64,000 nucleotides of DNA from JABDKH01 sp963768565 (GCA_963768565.1 CAVYIO010000042.1:9574-73573), one strand, 5' to 3'. Numbered from the stretch's first letter, positions 8,832 to 20,062 are shown. Program-made: numbers and translations. Notes: generated from the letters alone by a model not told the origin.

Positions 8832-10145
8832 CTACGATCCAGCCCGCGCTTCAAGGACTCCCAGATCCAGCTGACCTTCGTAGGAGGCAACAACGGTAGC
8901 AACGGTCGCGTCACCCGTCACATTGACCACCGTCCGCATCATGTCCAGGATTCTGTCCACGCCGAGAATAAGCGCGATACCCTGGCCCGGAACGCCAACC
9001 GATTCCAGGATGATCACAAGCATTACGATCCCGGCACTTGGCACGGCCGCGGTTCCGATGGATGCCAGCAGAGCGGTAAACACGATCGTCAACTGAGCTG
9101 CCAGGTCGAGGCCCATCCCCATAGCCTGCGCAATGAAGACGGCGGCTATCGCTTGATACAGGGCCGTCCCATCCATGTTGATCGTGGCTCCGAGCGGCAG
9201 GACAAAGGAGGAAATTTCCTCCGACACGCCGAGATCTTTCTCCGTGACCTCCATCGTCACTGGAAGGGTTGCACCACTTGACGACGTCGAGAACGCGACG
9301 AGCTGGGCAGGCACAATGGCCGCAAAGAACCGGCCTAACGGCATCGGAGTGAACATCTTCAGCAGAAATGGATACGTGACCAATCCATGAATAAGCAGCC
9401 CCAGTGTTACAGCGATGCAATAGTAGCCAAGCGCCGCCAACAGTTCGGCTATCTGCGCCGGGTTGTCCTTCGCAACGGAATTGATCGTGTCGGCGAGTAA
9501 CGCAAAGACGCCCACCGGAGCCGTCACCATAATCAACTCAACCATCTTTATGACGAGCGCGTTGAGACCGTCAAAGAACCTGATGAGGTACTCCGCCTTC
9601 TCCGACGGCACCAGCAGCAGCCCCATTCCCGCGAAGATTGCGAAGAACACGATCTGAAGCATGTTGCGATTGTTGGACGCCGAAAAGAAAAGATTCTCGG
9701 GCACCATGTCGACAATGGGTTGCAGCGGACCGCGACCCTTCGCCTCGGCCGCAGCGGCCGCTCGCTGCTCGACGTCTCCGCTGTACGTCTCTTCCAACTT
9801 CTGTCGCATGTCCGGCGGAACGGATTTGCCGGGCTGCATCACGTTCACGATCGTCAGCCCAATCACCAGCGCTACGACAGTCGTCGATAAGTAGATCGCT
9901 ATCGTCCGCCCGCCAATCCGCGAGAGTTTCCGGATATCCGACAGTGACGCCACGCCGGTGATGAGCGAGGCCAGGATCAGCGGGACCGCAATCAGTTTCA
10001 GCAGGTTGATGAAGATCGTGCCGAAGGGCGCGATCCAGTCGGAAGTGAATTGCCCCCAGCCCTGAATCGCTGCGAGAACACCGTATGCCAGCCCGAGCAC
10101 AAGACCGGTGATGATCTGCCAGTGTAGCTTCCTGTACCAACGCAT
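8832..10145 (-). CDS. dicarboxylate/amino acid:cation symporter (DAACS family)
   Basis: This is a sodium- or proton-coupled transporter of the GltP/DctA (SLC1) family for C4-dicarboxylates or acidic amino acids. It has about 437 residues and eight hydrophobic helices plus two re-entrant hairpins. The substrate-site signatures are visible: the serine-rich SSSGATLPVTMEV of hairpin 1, then NMDGTALYQA in TM7, and a hairpin-2/TM8 segment with PSAGIVMLVIILES. Between TM3 and TM4 there is an unusually long polar insert (EETYSGDVEQRAAAAAEAKG), also seen in some relatives. The ATG at 10145 is chosen over the TTG at 10160. Substrate specificity cannot be read from sequence alone. Confidence 0.9.
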   Translation of the reverse strand: MRWYRKLHWQIITGLVLGLAYGVLAAIQGWGQFTSDWIAPFGTIFINLLKLIAVPLILASLITGVASLSDIRKLSRIGGRTIAIYLSTTVVALVIGLTIVNVMQPGKSVPPDMRQKLEETYSGDVEQRAAAAAEAKGRGPLQPIVDMVPENLFFSASNNRNMLQIVFFAIFAGMGLLLVPSEKAEYLIRFFDGLNALVIKMVELIMVTAPVGVFALLADTINSVAKDNPAQIAELLAALGYYCIAVTLGLLIHGLVTYPFLLKMFTPMPLGRFFAAIVPAQLVAFSTSSSGATLPVTMEVTEKDLGVSEEISSFVLPLGATINMDGTALYQAIAAVFIAQAMGMGLDLAAQLTIVFTALLASIGTAAVPSAGIVMLVIILESVGVPGQGIALILGVDRILDMMRTVVNVTGDATVATVVASYEGQLDLGVLEARAGS

Positions 10146-10214
10146 AGGGTTACGGGTCAAGTCGGGTTCGTCCGATGATACGAAATTTCTGTTGACGCAT
10201 CGGAGAGTTGCTCA

Positions 10215-11688
10215 TCAAACGAACGCGCCATATCCAAGAATAGCCAGAACGGCGCCGGTCCCCGTGGCCGCAAGATTCACTCGATCGTTCGTCAGCCAAC
10301 TGAAGCCGCGTACAAGTTGATTACCCTCGGGCCGCTCGGTGAGTGCACCCGCATCGTCCACATAGAGCGCCTGGAGCGTTGCGCCAAGAATCGTGTCAAT
10401 GGTCGAACCCGCGACGCCGGCTGCGACGAAGATCGCGACGGACGTGACGCCAGCCACGCCACCACCGCTGACAAACGGCGCGGCCAGTACGGCGATCACC
10501 GTTGCACCTCCGACCGCTCCCACCGTCCCGAGACCGCTCACCGCCCCGGACGTGCCGGCCGGCGCACGACGAAGTAGTCCGGATATTGACCGGATCCGAC
10601 CGCGACAATGTACCGATCTCCGTCCCCCACGTGTCCGCCGCAGCGGCCGCGAAGGCGCCAGCGTATCCCCAGAACAAAACGTCCAGTCCAACGAAGGCTG
10701 ATGCCAGCAGCAGGACCCACGCAATACCGCCGTTCGCCAGCACCTGCGAAACATCTCGAACGTGACCTTTTTGTTGACGTCGCTCGGCGTCGCGCTTCCG
10801 CTCACGCCCGACGCGCGAGAGCGCGCTGGATGTGACAAAGAACACTAGTCCCGGGAGCAGCCAACGCCAGTCGTTTGAGAGAACAATGGTCGTCCCCAAC
10901 AACCCGGCCACGAGTGATCCTCGCGCGTCGAGGAGTTTCATCCGATACGTTCCGTAGGCGAACGCGGCCGGCAATACGATACCGACCAGCACAATGGCCG
11001 GGTCCACGACCGATGAAACGGTGAGGGCCAGCGTCGCGCAAACAGCCAGAACGATCGCGGGATTATCCCATCCACCCTCCGAGACATACTCCGCCGCCGT
11101 CGCGCACAGTGCGGTCAGCAATATGACGAGCACCATGTACGACAGTGACAGCTCGATAGCGGCCTGCGTGACAACCATCACCACCGCGACGATTACGACG
11201 GCGGAGGAAAAGAAGGCCGCACTGCCACGCGCCGTCTTCGGTCTCTCCGTATGTGTCCGGCCACTCCCTGCCTGACCCACCAGCGCAGCCAACGGATCCG
11301 AAATGGCCAGTACGGCGAGTGACGCCGTGAATGCATAGGTCAGATCAGGCCTTGCGGTCCAGCAAAGCACACCGGCCAGGATGAATGCCGCCGCAAACGT
11401 TGGTGTACCCTTCGTCTGTCGAGTTACTCCGTGGACGGAACGGAGCCTGCCGCGATGGGCGTCGAGCAACGTAACTACCAACGCCAGAGCGGCCGCCGGG
11501 TAGAACGGTGTCGGATCCTTGAACATGAATGGCAGGCTCGCAGCTGCCAGTCCAACGACGGCGTGCACCGCCATCCTGCTCGACTCGGGACCAATTAGAC
11601 CAGCGCGGCTGCTGACCTCTGCCAGCGCAAGCACGAGCCCCACAAATGAGACGGCACCGGTCGTAATCAGCAGGTCATCGAGCGTCAT
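10215..11688 (-). CDS. phytol/dolichol-kinase-like plus DUF92 fusion protein, frameshifted in this sequence
   Basis: This is a polytopic membrane protein of about 490 residues. The first half resembles the phytol kinase/dolichol kinase fold, with ERPKTARGSAAFFSSAV matching the usual K-T-x-E-G-S motif. The second half is DUF92 (TIGR00297), with MKLLDARGSLVAGLLGTT and AADTWGTEIGTLS. The DUF92 continuation PAGTSGAVSGLGTVGA is in a different frame, requiring one extra base near 10570. The stop is at 10215. The ATG at 11688 is supported by AGGAG eight bases upstream. Such proteins are thought to act on polyprenol or phytol phosphates, and DUF92 homologues have phytyl-phosphate kinase activity in plants and cyanobacteria. 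The role here is inference. Confidence 0.75.
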
Positions 11689-11731
11689 AGCACGCTCCTG
11701 CCGCGGACGTCGGCTCGCCCCCATGCGCCAA

Positions 11732-12750
11732 CTAGAATTGAAGAGTGAGAACTGCTCGTGGCGCATGCCTGCCCGATACGTCGTTTACCATTTCCATCCG
11801 TGCCGACAATCGGTCATTGTGCAACCGCGAAAACACAGCGGCGTCGATGGCCGAAATGACGTGGTTCACGATAATCAGCGACGTCACGCGTGAGGCCCGG
11901 CGGAGCAGGTCCTGCGACCGGGCGTGGTCCCTCGCGTACGAGTAAAACTTTGGAGATACGTTGACCTTACCACCTTCGCCATCCGAGCGTTCGGGATCGA
12001 TGGCACCTGTGTACTCGTCCTCCACCACCCAATCTGGATAATCCTCCCAACCCGGTGCGAACTGGAAGTACTTGCCGATGAGCTCGTAGTACTGCTGCTC
12101 TCCGAAATACGGGAGCTGATGAGAAAACGTCGCACCCGTTTCGGGATGAAACATCTGCGATTCGGTGGCTCGTATCTCGTTGAACAATCGCCGTACCGTG
12201 ATCAATTCGGATTCAGTCCACGCGGCGGGCTCAGTGAAGTCCAGTTGATCAGGGCTCGGTATCACGATTTCCTGGACCGTGAACACACCGCCGTGATTGG
12301 TTTCCAAAAAGCCTACGTAGTCATTGAGCCACGATGCGTAGCGAGTCGGACTCCAGTCGGCGTGAGCTTGCGCCTGGAAAGCGCGTTCCCCGTCCAGGCC
12401 GTCGCTCTTCCATTTGACGTAGCCGAGAACAAGCGCCGCCTCGACAGCAATCGAAAGTCCGGCCTTGAGCCACTGACGATTATACGCCTGCCCGAGTCCG
12501 GGTACGACTGCAGAGAGTCCCAGTGCCAGCGGAACGCTACGCCGACTCGTCGCTGACCTGAACCCGACGCCGACTCTGATCCGTGCAAGACCGTCATCCG
12601 AACCGCGTCCGACGTCCACTGCGGAGGCTGCTGTGGAGGCTGCGTCTCCACGCCGATGTCCTGACCGAACGCATCCGCGGTCAATTGGCCCGCAAGACCG
12701 AGGCAGAGAAGAAGCGTCAGGCAACCGGAGCCGCGCGAAGTTCGCAACAT
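11732..12750 (-). CDS. DUF5683-family secreted or membrane protein, frameshifted in this sequence
   Basis: The N-terminus (ATG at 12750) is a signal peptide, RGSGCLTLLLCLGLAGQLTA, ending around DAFGQ. The conserved body SVPLALGLSAVVPGLGQAYN is the hallmark of DUF5683, which usually sits just after the signal region and a short linker. Signal and body are in different frames, so the reading must change between about 12540 and 12620. The net change equals one base lost or two gained, unlike the single +1 shifts elsewhere. The C-terminus has further hydrophobic and aromatic residues. The gene lies 31 bases after the TlpA-like gene and 43 before DUF92. No molecular function is known for DUF5683. 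Confidence 0.7.
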
Positions 12751-12781
12751 GGAGGGATCTACGGGATGTGAGTCGGCCGAT

Positions 12782-13462
12782 CTAAAGGTGCGGTCGGATC
12801 GCGCGCCGGAAGTAGGAGTAACTCCTGGCGCCAAGGATATACTTGCGAAACATCCCGTCGCGATCGATCACGTAGCTCGTGGGCCGGATCTCGAAACCGG
12901 CACGCACCGCCTGCGGCAGCTTTGCTCTACCATCAACGAACGCACTCATGGTCTCAAGCGGACGACTGCGGGCGAACGCGCGCAGTTCCTCCGGAACTTC
13001 GTCCGAAAGCGAAATAACCACGACCCCTGAATCCGCATAATCCTTGTGAATTCGGTTCAAATCTGGAATCTCATAAAGACATGGTGGACACCATGTTGCC
13101 CACAGATTCAGAATTATCACTTTACCTTTTAGATCCGACAGGGCCATGGTCTCATCGGTGGCGACCAGTTTGAACTCGAAGTCTTCCGCCGGCGAGAGCA
13201 GATCCATGTCCTCGATTTGATCCGGCGACGCAATGGCTCCTTTGGAGGGTGTCGTCACGTTAGCATCGACGTTGGCCGTTACGAGGATCAGCCACAAACC
13301 GGATGCGATCGCAAGGACGGCTATCACGCTGCCCACCCATTGCACTACTCCGTTCGGGCGTTTGGGCTCGTTACGAGCAATCAGAGCGTACAGCAGTCCG
13401 CCCGCAACGACGATCATCGCCACTGCCATCGAATACGCGATTGGTGTGCCTATTTCGGCCAT
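12782..13462 (-). CDS. TlpA/ResA-like thioredoxin-fold protein, membrane anchored
   Basis: The protein has 226 residues. Two N-terminal hydrophobic helices (about residues 8-26 and 41-62) anchor a periplasmic thioredoxin-like domain with the redox motif WATWCPPCLYEIPDL and the cis-proline segment RPTSYVIDRDG. Proteins of this type reduce disulfides in apocytochromes or other exported proteins. The ATG at 13462 is preferred, and a GTG nine bases upstream is possible. It sits between the giant HEFTH/propeller gene and the DUF5683 gene with gaps of 30-45 bases. Two helices rather than the usual single anchor is slightly unusual. Confidence 0.88.
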   Translation of the reverse strand: MAEIGTPIAYSMAVAMIVVAGGLLYALIARNEPKRPNGVVQWVGSVIAVLAIASGLWLILVTANVDANVTTPSKGAIASPDQIEDMDLLSPAEDFEFKLVATDETMALSDLKGKVIILNLWATWCPPCLYEIPDLNRIHKDYADSGVVVISLSDEVPEELRAFARSRPLETMSAFVDGRAKLPQAVRAGFEIRPTSYVIDRDGMFRKYILGARSYSYFRRAIRPHL

Positions 13463-13505
13463 ACTCGCCACAGAATTAAGATGGGTTCTTCAGGGCCTGC
13501 CGATT

Positions 13506-16500
13506 CTACAGGTCAAATCCGAAGAGGATGCCAAAGTGCCATTGAAGTTCGCGGCCATAGAATACAGACGAAGACCCGTTCGGAGTCACGAAATCGGGGT
13601 CAAGTTCAAAAGCAAACTCATCGAGTCCATACGTAGTGCTAACAAATACGGACGTCGGCAGCAGATAGAAGGACCCCAGGCCAAGCCGTAGCTCGGCGCC
13701 AACATCACGTCGTGAATCCGACAGCGACGGAAAGGATCCGCTCCATGCGTATGCCGCATCCGCATATATGCGTGCGTATACCTTGTCGATATAGAGAAAG
13801 AGAATCTGACGGCGAATCCGCGGAAATACGGGCAGGTGATACGAGAGCTGAAGCCAGAGGGTCTCGTTCCCTCCCAGCGCGTAAAACGGATAGCCGCGGG
13901 CCCCTATCAGACCGCCGACATAGTCATCAAAGAAGTCATCAACGGGACTCCCGAGCAGCGTGCTGCCACGCAGCCGCAAGCCCGCTCCATGCGGGGCCGA
14001 CTCACCGAGATGGAATTTCATCCCGAAGCGCAGGTCCGCCGTGAGACGGTGGTTGTGGAATCGCTCGTACTCCGGCACAAGCTGCCCATCCTCTACCGCA
14101 AACCGGTCCAACAGGCGACCCGGTTCATACTCGTACGTTAACTCTGCCTTTAGCCCGACGGGTACCACATCGCTGTGACGGTGCGGCGCCATAGCCTCCA
14201 CATAGGCCTTGAGACGAAACGCGCGGCCGATGTAGTATCTGGACGACGTTGCCGGGATAGTCTGCTGAAACTCGGTCGAGAAGAAGCGCTCCGTGGTTAC
14301 CCGGTACGGACTGAATCGATATCCGGCTTCAAGCAGAATGCTCCGACTCACCTTGCTTCGTGCCGCGACATCGAGTTCCCACAGATTGTACGACAGGTCG
14401 GCGAGTGTGGTGTCAGGTGGAAAACACGCCGTACAGGCGAGCTCCTCGAAGGCGAGTCCATTCTCCACGTTTCGACGCACGTTGAATAGCTGCAGCGACA
14501 ATTGGGGCGACCACTTCTTCTTGCGGAAGAGAACGCCCTTGTTGTAGTCGAACTGAATGAAGATATCTCGCTCCAATTTCAGCAGATTGGCAGGCGCGAA
14601 GAAACTCCCCAGGTCATCTGCATCCCCCGAAGCAGGACCGATCAAAAGTCCACCGAACATTGACAGGCCCTCGAGCACTTCGCGTGACGCCAGATAGAAC
14701 CCGAGCTTCGTATTTCGAAGCAGGGTCTCGCCCCGGGTCCGATCACCGAGCCGGACATCGGTCACGCGTCGCTTTCTGGACACGTACTGGTCCAGTCTCA
14801 GCACCGGAAAGAAACTGAAAGATGTAAAATCGCTCCGGTAGGCTGAGGCCGAGTCGGCAGCGGCCGTCGTCGTCACGACCGGCTCACTCGACATCACGCG
14901 ACTCACGCCCGCGTCCGTCGAGGGCATGGCATCAACACGGAGCATATTGACCGTACTCGATACCTGCTCCAATCGGGTGCCCTTCCATTTCGTCAGGGAT
15001 GCGGGAGGGTGATATACGAATGCACCACGGTCCTCGATCACCGTGACACTGTCGAGTCGGGCTATCTTGTATCCATCCCACTCATAGCGGGAAAAAAGGA
15101 TCGCCCCATCAGCCCCGACGCTTGGCTCGAATGCGCCACCAACGACATTCGTTAGCTGATTAACCGCGCCTCCGGCAAGCGGCTTTCGGTAGATATTGAA
15201 GATGCCCGACGCGTCAGAGGCGAAGTACAGGAAGCGACCGTGACGATCAACCACCGGGTCGCGTACGTCCGAGCCGTCGGCAACAACACGCGTCATCGAG
15301 CCCGTGGAGACGTCCAGCTCGCCGATGAACTGACCAGATGCATCGGACATGGCGACAAACACGCGCCGACCATCTGGATGCCAGGTCGGCACACCCATTT
15401 CCTCTCCATCTGCGAATGACGTGATCTGGCGAATCTCAGAGGACGCCGTAATCAACTCAAAAAGGTTCGCGGTGCCGTCCTCCTCGACAACAAAGACAAT
15501 CCTCTCCCCATCCGGAGCATATGCAGGAAAGCGCGCCCGACGTTCTGTCGTCAGCCGCTTCTCGGTTCGACTCTCCAACTCGTACTCGTAGAGGTCCGCA
15601 AAGAAGTATCCCTTTGCATTGTCGCGACGGCGAGAATAGACGACACTGCCTCCGTCAGGCGACCAGGAAAACGATCCGAATGCGCGTGACGCCACACGAT
15701 GCCCCAGTGCACACGTATACGTGAAGGGATCTTCGAGCAACCCGTCCCCTTCCAGTGCGAGTTCCTCATCCCCATTGCTGTCGACGATGTACAGTCCGGT
15801 CTGGCTGAAGTCACGTCCACGATTTGAAACGTATCCGTATCGATCACCATCCGGCGAAAACGCCGGGTGTCGATTGAGGAATCCCTCCCCTTGTAGCAAC
15901 CGGCCGGCTACTGGATCGCTGCGGACCTTCGACGTCGCCTCGGCATACCCGCTGCTCAAATCCTCCTTCCAGCTCTCGTAGATGGATCTGCCATTCTCTC
16001 CGAGGGCTGTCCTGGCGGCGCGCTGGAAATTCCACGACTTCCAGGATCCCAGCGACAGCGTGAGATCCCGAAGCGCCTGCTCTCCATACCTGCCGGCGAT
16101 GTACTGCGTGAAGGCGAACCCCTGGTTGTATACCGTTTCGCGCTCGAGACTGTTGTGCGAATAGAACCCGCCCATGTCGGCAAGCGATAGCATTTCGTCC
16201 GCCAGCACGCGGGTGCGCAACAACATATCCCGATGGGAATCCCACGTATCGAAGGTCATGCCGGTCCGCTGGTACTGTGCGGTGCCTTCGGCAAGCCATG
16301 CCGGATTGTTGACGACCGGAATCGGGTACGTAACGATGCCGTCCGGATACCCATACAGGACGTCCGGGCGGCGGACATCTTCGTATGTGAGCATCTGGAA
16401 GTAATAGAACGGGACGCGCCGCGTCGACTTCATCGCGGCGCCGACCTGCACGATGTGGGTGAACTCGTGCGTCACGACATTGCGTAGCCAGTTGTGCCGA

Positions 16501-16877
16501 CCGCGAAACGGAGTGTTCAGAGCCGGCGACCAAAGCTGTATGACGTTGTCGAAAAAGTATGCGGCACCATTGGAATAGTCCTCAAAGTCGCGGAGGACAA
16601 TCGAGACCTTCGCGTCAGGCTCGTGAGCGTATAGCTCCGTAATGGGCACGTAGATTTCTTCCGCAATCGAAGCCACGATTCGGGCGGACCGCTCACTCGT
16701 CGGACCATCCTCGCTCGAATGAAAATGCACGCGGAAATGCGGCGTCTCGATAGTACTCCACGTGAGATCGCCTCGAACGAAATCATAGAAGGATGGAGAT
16801 ACCTGGGCCATGGACGAAGACGAAAGTATCGACGTCAGACAGAGTGCGGTCGCTATGATCGTGAAGCATCGATTCAT
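13506..16877 (-). CDS. secreted HEFTH peptidase / TolB-like beta-propeller / outer-membrane barrel protein
   Basis: This is a 1123-residue protein with a signal peptide (residues 1-24). Residues about 30-300 resemble the peptidase-MA fold: VVTHEFTHIVQ gives an intact HExxH, followed by WLAEGTAQY, which can supply the third ligand. Residues about 320-650 contain TolB/PD40 propeller repeats such as HPAFSPDGDRYGYVSNRG, FSWSPDGGSVVYSRR and PTWHPDGRRVFVAMS. The last ~400 residues are beta-rich with alternating aromatics and end in WHFGILFGFDL, typical of a barrel. Start and the upstream stop overlap as ATGA (16874-16877), so translation is coupled to the M6-like gene. The substrate is unknown. The domain order is clear; the barrel assignment is inference. 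Confidence 0.8.
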   Translation of the reverse strand: MNRCFTIIATALCLTSILSSSSMAQVSPSFYDFVRGDLTWSTIETPHFRVHFHSSEDGPTSERSARIVASIAEEIYVPITELYAHEPDAKVSIVLRDFEDYSNGAAYFFDNVIQLWSPALNTPFRGRHNWLRNVVTHEFTHIVQVGAAMKSTRRVPFYYFQMLTYEDVRRPDVLYGYPDGIVTYPIPVVNNPAWLAEGTAQYQRTGMTFDTWDSHRDMLLRTRVLADEMLSLADMGGFYSHNSLERETVYNQGFAFTQYIAGRYGEQALRDLTLSLGSWKSWNFQRAARTALGENGRSIYESWKEDLSSGYAEATSKVRSDPVAGRLLQGEGFLNRHPAFSPDGDRYGYVSNRGRDFSQTGLYIVDSNGDEELALEGDGLLEDPFTYTCALGHRVASRAFGSFSWSPDGGSVVYSRRRDNAKGYFFADLYEYELESRTEKRLTTERRARFPAYAPDGERIVFVVEEDGTANLFELITASSEIRQITSFADGEEMGVPTWHPDGRRVFVAMSDASGQFIGELDVSTGSMTRVVADGSDVRDPVVDRHGRFLYFASDASGIFNIYRKPLAGGAVNQLTNVVGGAFEPSVGADGAILFSRYEWDGYKIARLDSVTVIEDRGAFVYHPPASLTKWKGTRLEQVSSTVNMLRVDAMPSTDAGVSRVMSSEPVVTTTAAADSASAYRSDFTSFSFFPVLRLDQYVSRKRRVTDVRLGDRTRGETLLRNTKLGFYLASREVLEGLSMFGGLLIGPASGDADDLGSFFAPANLLKLERDIFIQFDYNKGVLFRKKKWSPQLSLQLFNVRRNVENGLAFEELACTACFPPDTTLADLSYNLWELDVAARSKVSRSILLEAGYRFSPYRVTTERFFSTEFQQTIPATSSRYYIGRAFRLKAYVEAMAPHRHSDVVPVGLKAELTYEYEPGRLLDRFAVEDGQLVPEYERFHNHRLTADLRFGMKFHLGESAPHGAGLRLRGSTLLGSPVDDFFDDYVGGLIGARGYPFYALGGNETLWLQLSYHLPVFPRIRRQILFLYIDKVYARIYADAAYAWSGSFPSLSDSRRDVGAELRLGLGSFYLLPTSVFVSTTYGLDEFAFELDPDFVTPNGSSSVFYGRELQWHFGILFGFDL

Positions 16878-19800
16878 CGAACGATCGCGAGGCTAATCAG
16901 TCGGGATTCGGATCTACCGGATTCGGAGGTCGCCGTGATGCGCGCGAAGTACAGCCCGCTCGGCGCGTCCGTCTCCCACGTCATTTCGAAGGGGACGCCC
17001 GGCCGTACAACCGGGGCGTTCAAACTACCCACGAATCCGCCTGCCATATCTACAATCGTGATAACGATCGAGGCGTGGTCGGTCGTCGCGACCCGGAAAT
17101 TTGTGCGCCCATCCCGCACTGGATTGGGCCAGTTGTATGTCTCTGATTCAAGCAATAGCGCCCCCGCTTCCGGCGACGCTCCGTCTCGTTCAGCAAGCTC
17201 CACAAATGACAGGTTACCGGGTCCTCCGAGAAATTCACCCCATCGTGGCTCGCCGGATTCGACAAGGTCCCAGACGCGAAAATCAGCATCGATTGAAACC
17301 GTATAGAGACGATCCAGCCGTAGGCCCGGCGTTGCGACGACAGAGCCTCCCGCGGGGAGTGGAAATCCGTCGACCAGACGACCGCGCTGCTCCATGTCGA
17401 ACGCGCTGACATATCCATTCTCCCCGGATACGAGAACGATCGGGCGCGTGCGCTCGACCCCCCCGATTATCAGGGACTGGGCCATGGCCGGCGACCGTAG
17501 GTCGATCGGGAATCCTTCCGCCAACGCACCGCCACGTGTAAACGCGAGAAGCTGATTGCCACGTGCGACAACCACGTCCAGCCTGCCGTCCCCATCCACA
17601 TCATCCAGCATCGGAGAAGGAACACGATCCGGCCAGTTCCACTCCAGTGACGAGCGAAGAATGCGGAGCGGATCGAGTACGCGAATCTCACCGGACTCCT
17701 GCAGCAACAGTATCCGTCCGTCACGTGGAACCGCGACACCCAGGATGTCCATCGACATCGGTGCCAAACGCCCAGGGGCCGGTCGTACCTGCACCGAGCG
17801 TCCCGGTATTCCAGGCTGTCAAGACGGATCCATCAGGACTAACCAGTTCGATTGATCCCTCAAAACCAATCGGCGAGCCTCCCGTCACCTCCATACGAGG
17901 CCGCCAGGGGCACGCTCTGGAGCTCGACGGACGATACGGCGGTACCGGTCGAATTCAGTGTCACGATAAGACCACCGCCGGCAGAGGCAAACACAATGTG
18001 AGCACCCGCACCCACAATCATTACCGGTGACACGGGCAAATAGTCATCCGCCGAAACGCCGACAGGCGCCGACAACGTCTGACCCGATCTCGGATCGATC
18101 CGCGTGATCTGGTACTCCCCTTCAAGAACTGATACAGTCCACAACTCATCACGAACACAGGCGGACTGGGTCTCGGTAAATTCGACGTCTTCGACTATCG
18201 AAATGAGGCCGTCGTCGTCCGCGAAGACGAGCGCGCGGCGACCCGTGTCGGCATGCCTGACAGCCACAGCGTAGAAAGGACTGGCTGCCTCGTCGCACCA
18301 CTTGACGCCTGTCGCGGCTTCAGTATGGTAGGCGCCCTCAAGGCGAAAGGAGGCTTCGTCTACCGGACTCGCCGACGATCCACTCACTCGCCGCACGACT
18401 GCCGACATGACCGGCCCCGGTGCCGAGAAATCACCAATCTCGACAAAACTCGGTCCACCTTCATTGGATCGGCTGTCAGGATAGGTGTCGTCGCCGAAAC
18501 GATTCTCGTACAAGACGACCTCGCGACCCGACGATGTAATGACAGTCGCTGGATTGCCCGAGTAGAAGAAATCGAATGGCGTTCCAAGGTCGAGCGCAGA
18601 ACCGAATAGTCCCCGCGACGGATATCCGAGGTCCTGGCCCGAGTCTGCCTCTTCAACATCCAACCCTCTCCATGACGGGTCAGCATTCACCGTGTTCGTC
18701 GTGATGCCCGGCTTGATCTTACGCTCGTCGGCATGCCAGATGAGGATGCCACCGACAAGCGGATTGTCGTCTTCGTCCAGGCCGCCCGGCAACGCCCAGT
18801 CGTAATCGTCGACGCCAATCACGACACCCCCGGCAAATCCCTCAATGGTTCTGCTGTTAAAATCCGGATCACCGTTTTCGAAAGACTGATCCGTAACCGT
18901 TCCGTTATTCCAGACTTGCAGCGACAATCCGTCACCATCAACATCGCGGTGTCGATTCTCGATCAAGAAGTATTCTGAATCCGAGATCCATACCCGCGCG
19001 ACATCCGACTCCGGCCCGGATGCAGCACGCAACGTCAGGTTTACCGGGAAGCCTCCGCGAACCTCAATCGGTTCAACCCACTTCAGGAACACCTTCGTCC
19101 AGGCACTGGGCTCGGGTGGAATCAGGCCACTGTATGCAAAGATGCCGAGAGGGTCCATAAGGCCGAATGGACCTATCGCGCTCTCCCCTGTCGCAGTGTT
19201 GAACAGATCTGGAACGCCCAGGAAATTGAAAAAGCTTGCCGCCAGCAGCCCGTTGGTCGTCAGCTCGACCAGAAAGTATTCGTCCGACAGAAAATCAAAC
19301 CCTCGCCGCGTTTCGGTGCGGGGAATCACAGCCGTATTGGCCACGGGCAGTCCCTTGAAGTTCAGGCCAGTCGCCCCAAGTCGATCGAGGGATATGCTGT
19401 CAAAGTAGATCGACGGAAGGTCTAGCGGCGTCTTGTCGAGCGTAGTACCGACGAGTTCGATATCGCGACCAATGCCTGCGTGGAAAAGAACAAATAGAAC
19501 TCGCTCCGGATCGAGACCTACAGGCGTGATGAACTCCACTTGCTGATCGGCAATCGTCCATGCCTCGCGTGACAAGCGAAGCAAGTTTCGACAGCTGTTC
19601 GTCAGACGAGGCATCCAGTCCGATGGGGCTATACTCCTCCATTTTGCCCGTGACCCGGACGACCTCGGGAAGCAGCATGGGATGGATCCGGACTTGCCCG
19701 TCCGACACCGAATCCAGGTAGTTGTGAAGGGCAGTTAGATGCGCGCTGAAGAACGAGGAGTCGTGAGGAAGGGGGTCCACTTTCGGAACCAGACCACCGT

Positions 19801-20062
19801 ACGGATCCGAGGCAAACGTGCCTTCACCTGAGGTAAATCGTGACGTGTCGGGCTGGAACTCCACCTGGAGTCCTATGACGGTGAACCATCCCGTCGTGGG
19901 CTTTTCAACCGACTGCGAGGTCGCCTGAATCCGATGAATCCGGGGAGTAATTCCCTGGGCACCGGCACGTCCTGCGACGACAGAAATAAGCAACAGGCCA
20001 CAGAGAATATGACGTCGGCCGAGACAACTAAGCAGTATCTGCTTACTTCGACCTCTATCCAT
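16874..20062 (-). CDS. secreted M6-peptidase-like protein with type IX sorting tail, catalytic motif lost, frameshifted
   Basis: The signal peptide (GLLLISVVAGRAGAQ) starts at ATG 20062. The body resembles immune-inhibitor-A (M6) proteases: FLGVPDLFNT, IGPFGLMDPLG, PEPSAWTKVFLKWV and LVGGILIWHADE. Where M6 enzymes have HEFGHLLG, this protein has ASFFNFLG, so both histidines and the glutamate are gone. A calcium-binding-like DDVDGDGRLDVVVA lies in a propeller-like region. The C-terminus (NWPNPVRDGR, PSGLYFARI, SLAIVR) is a type IX sorting domain. Reading needs three +1 shifts, near 19557, 17871 and 17785-17800. Fragments are 20062-19557, 19557-17871 and 17794-16874. It directly follows porV. 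It is probably a surface binding or structural protein. Confidence 0.7.
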
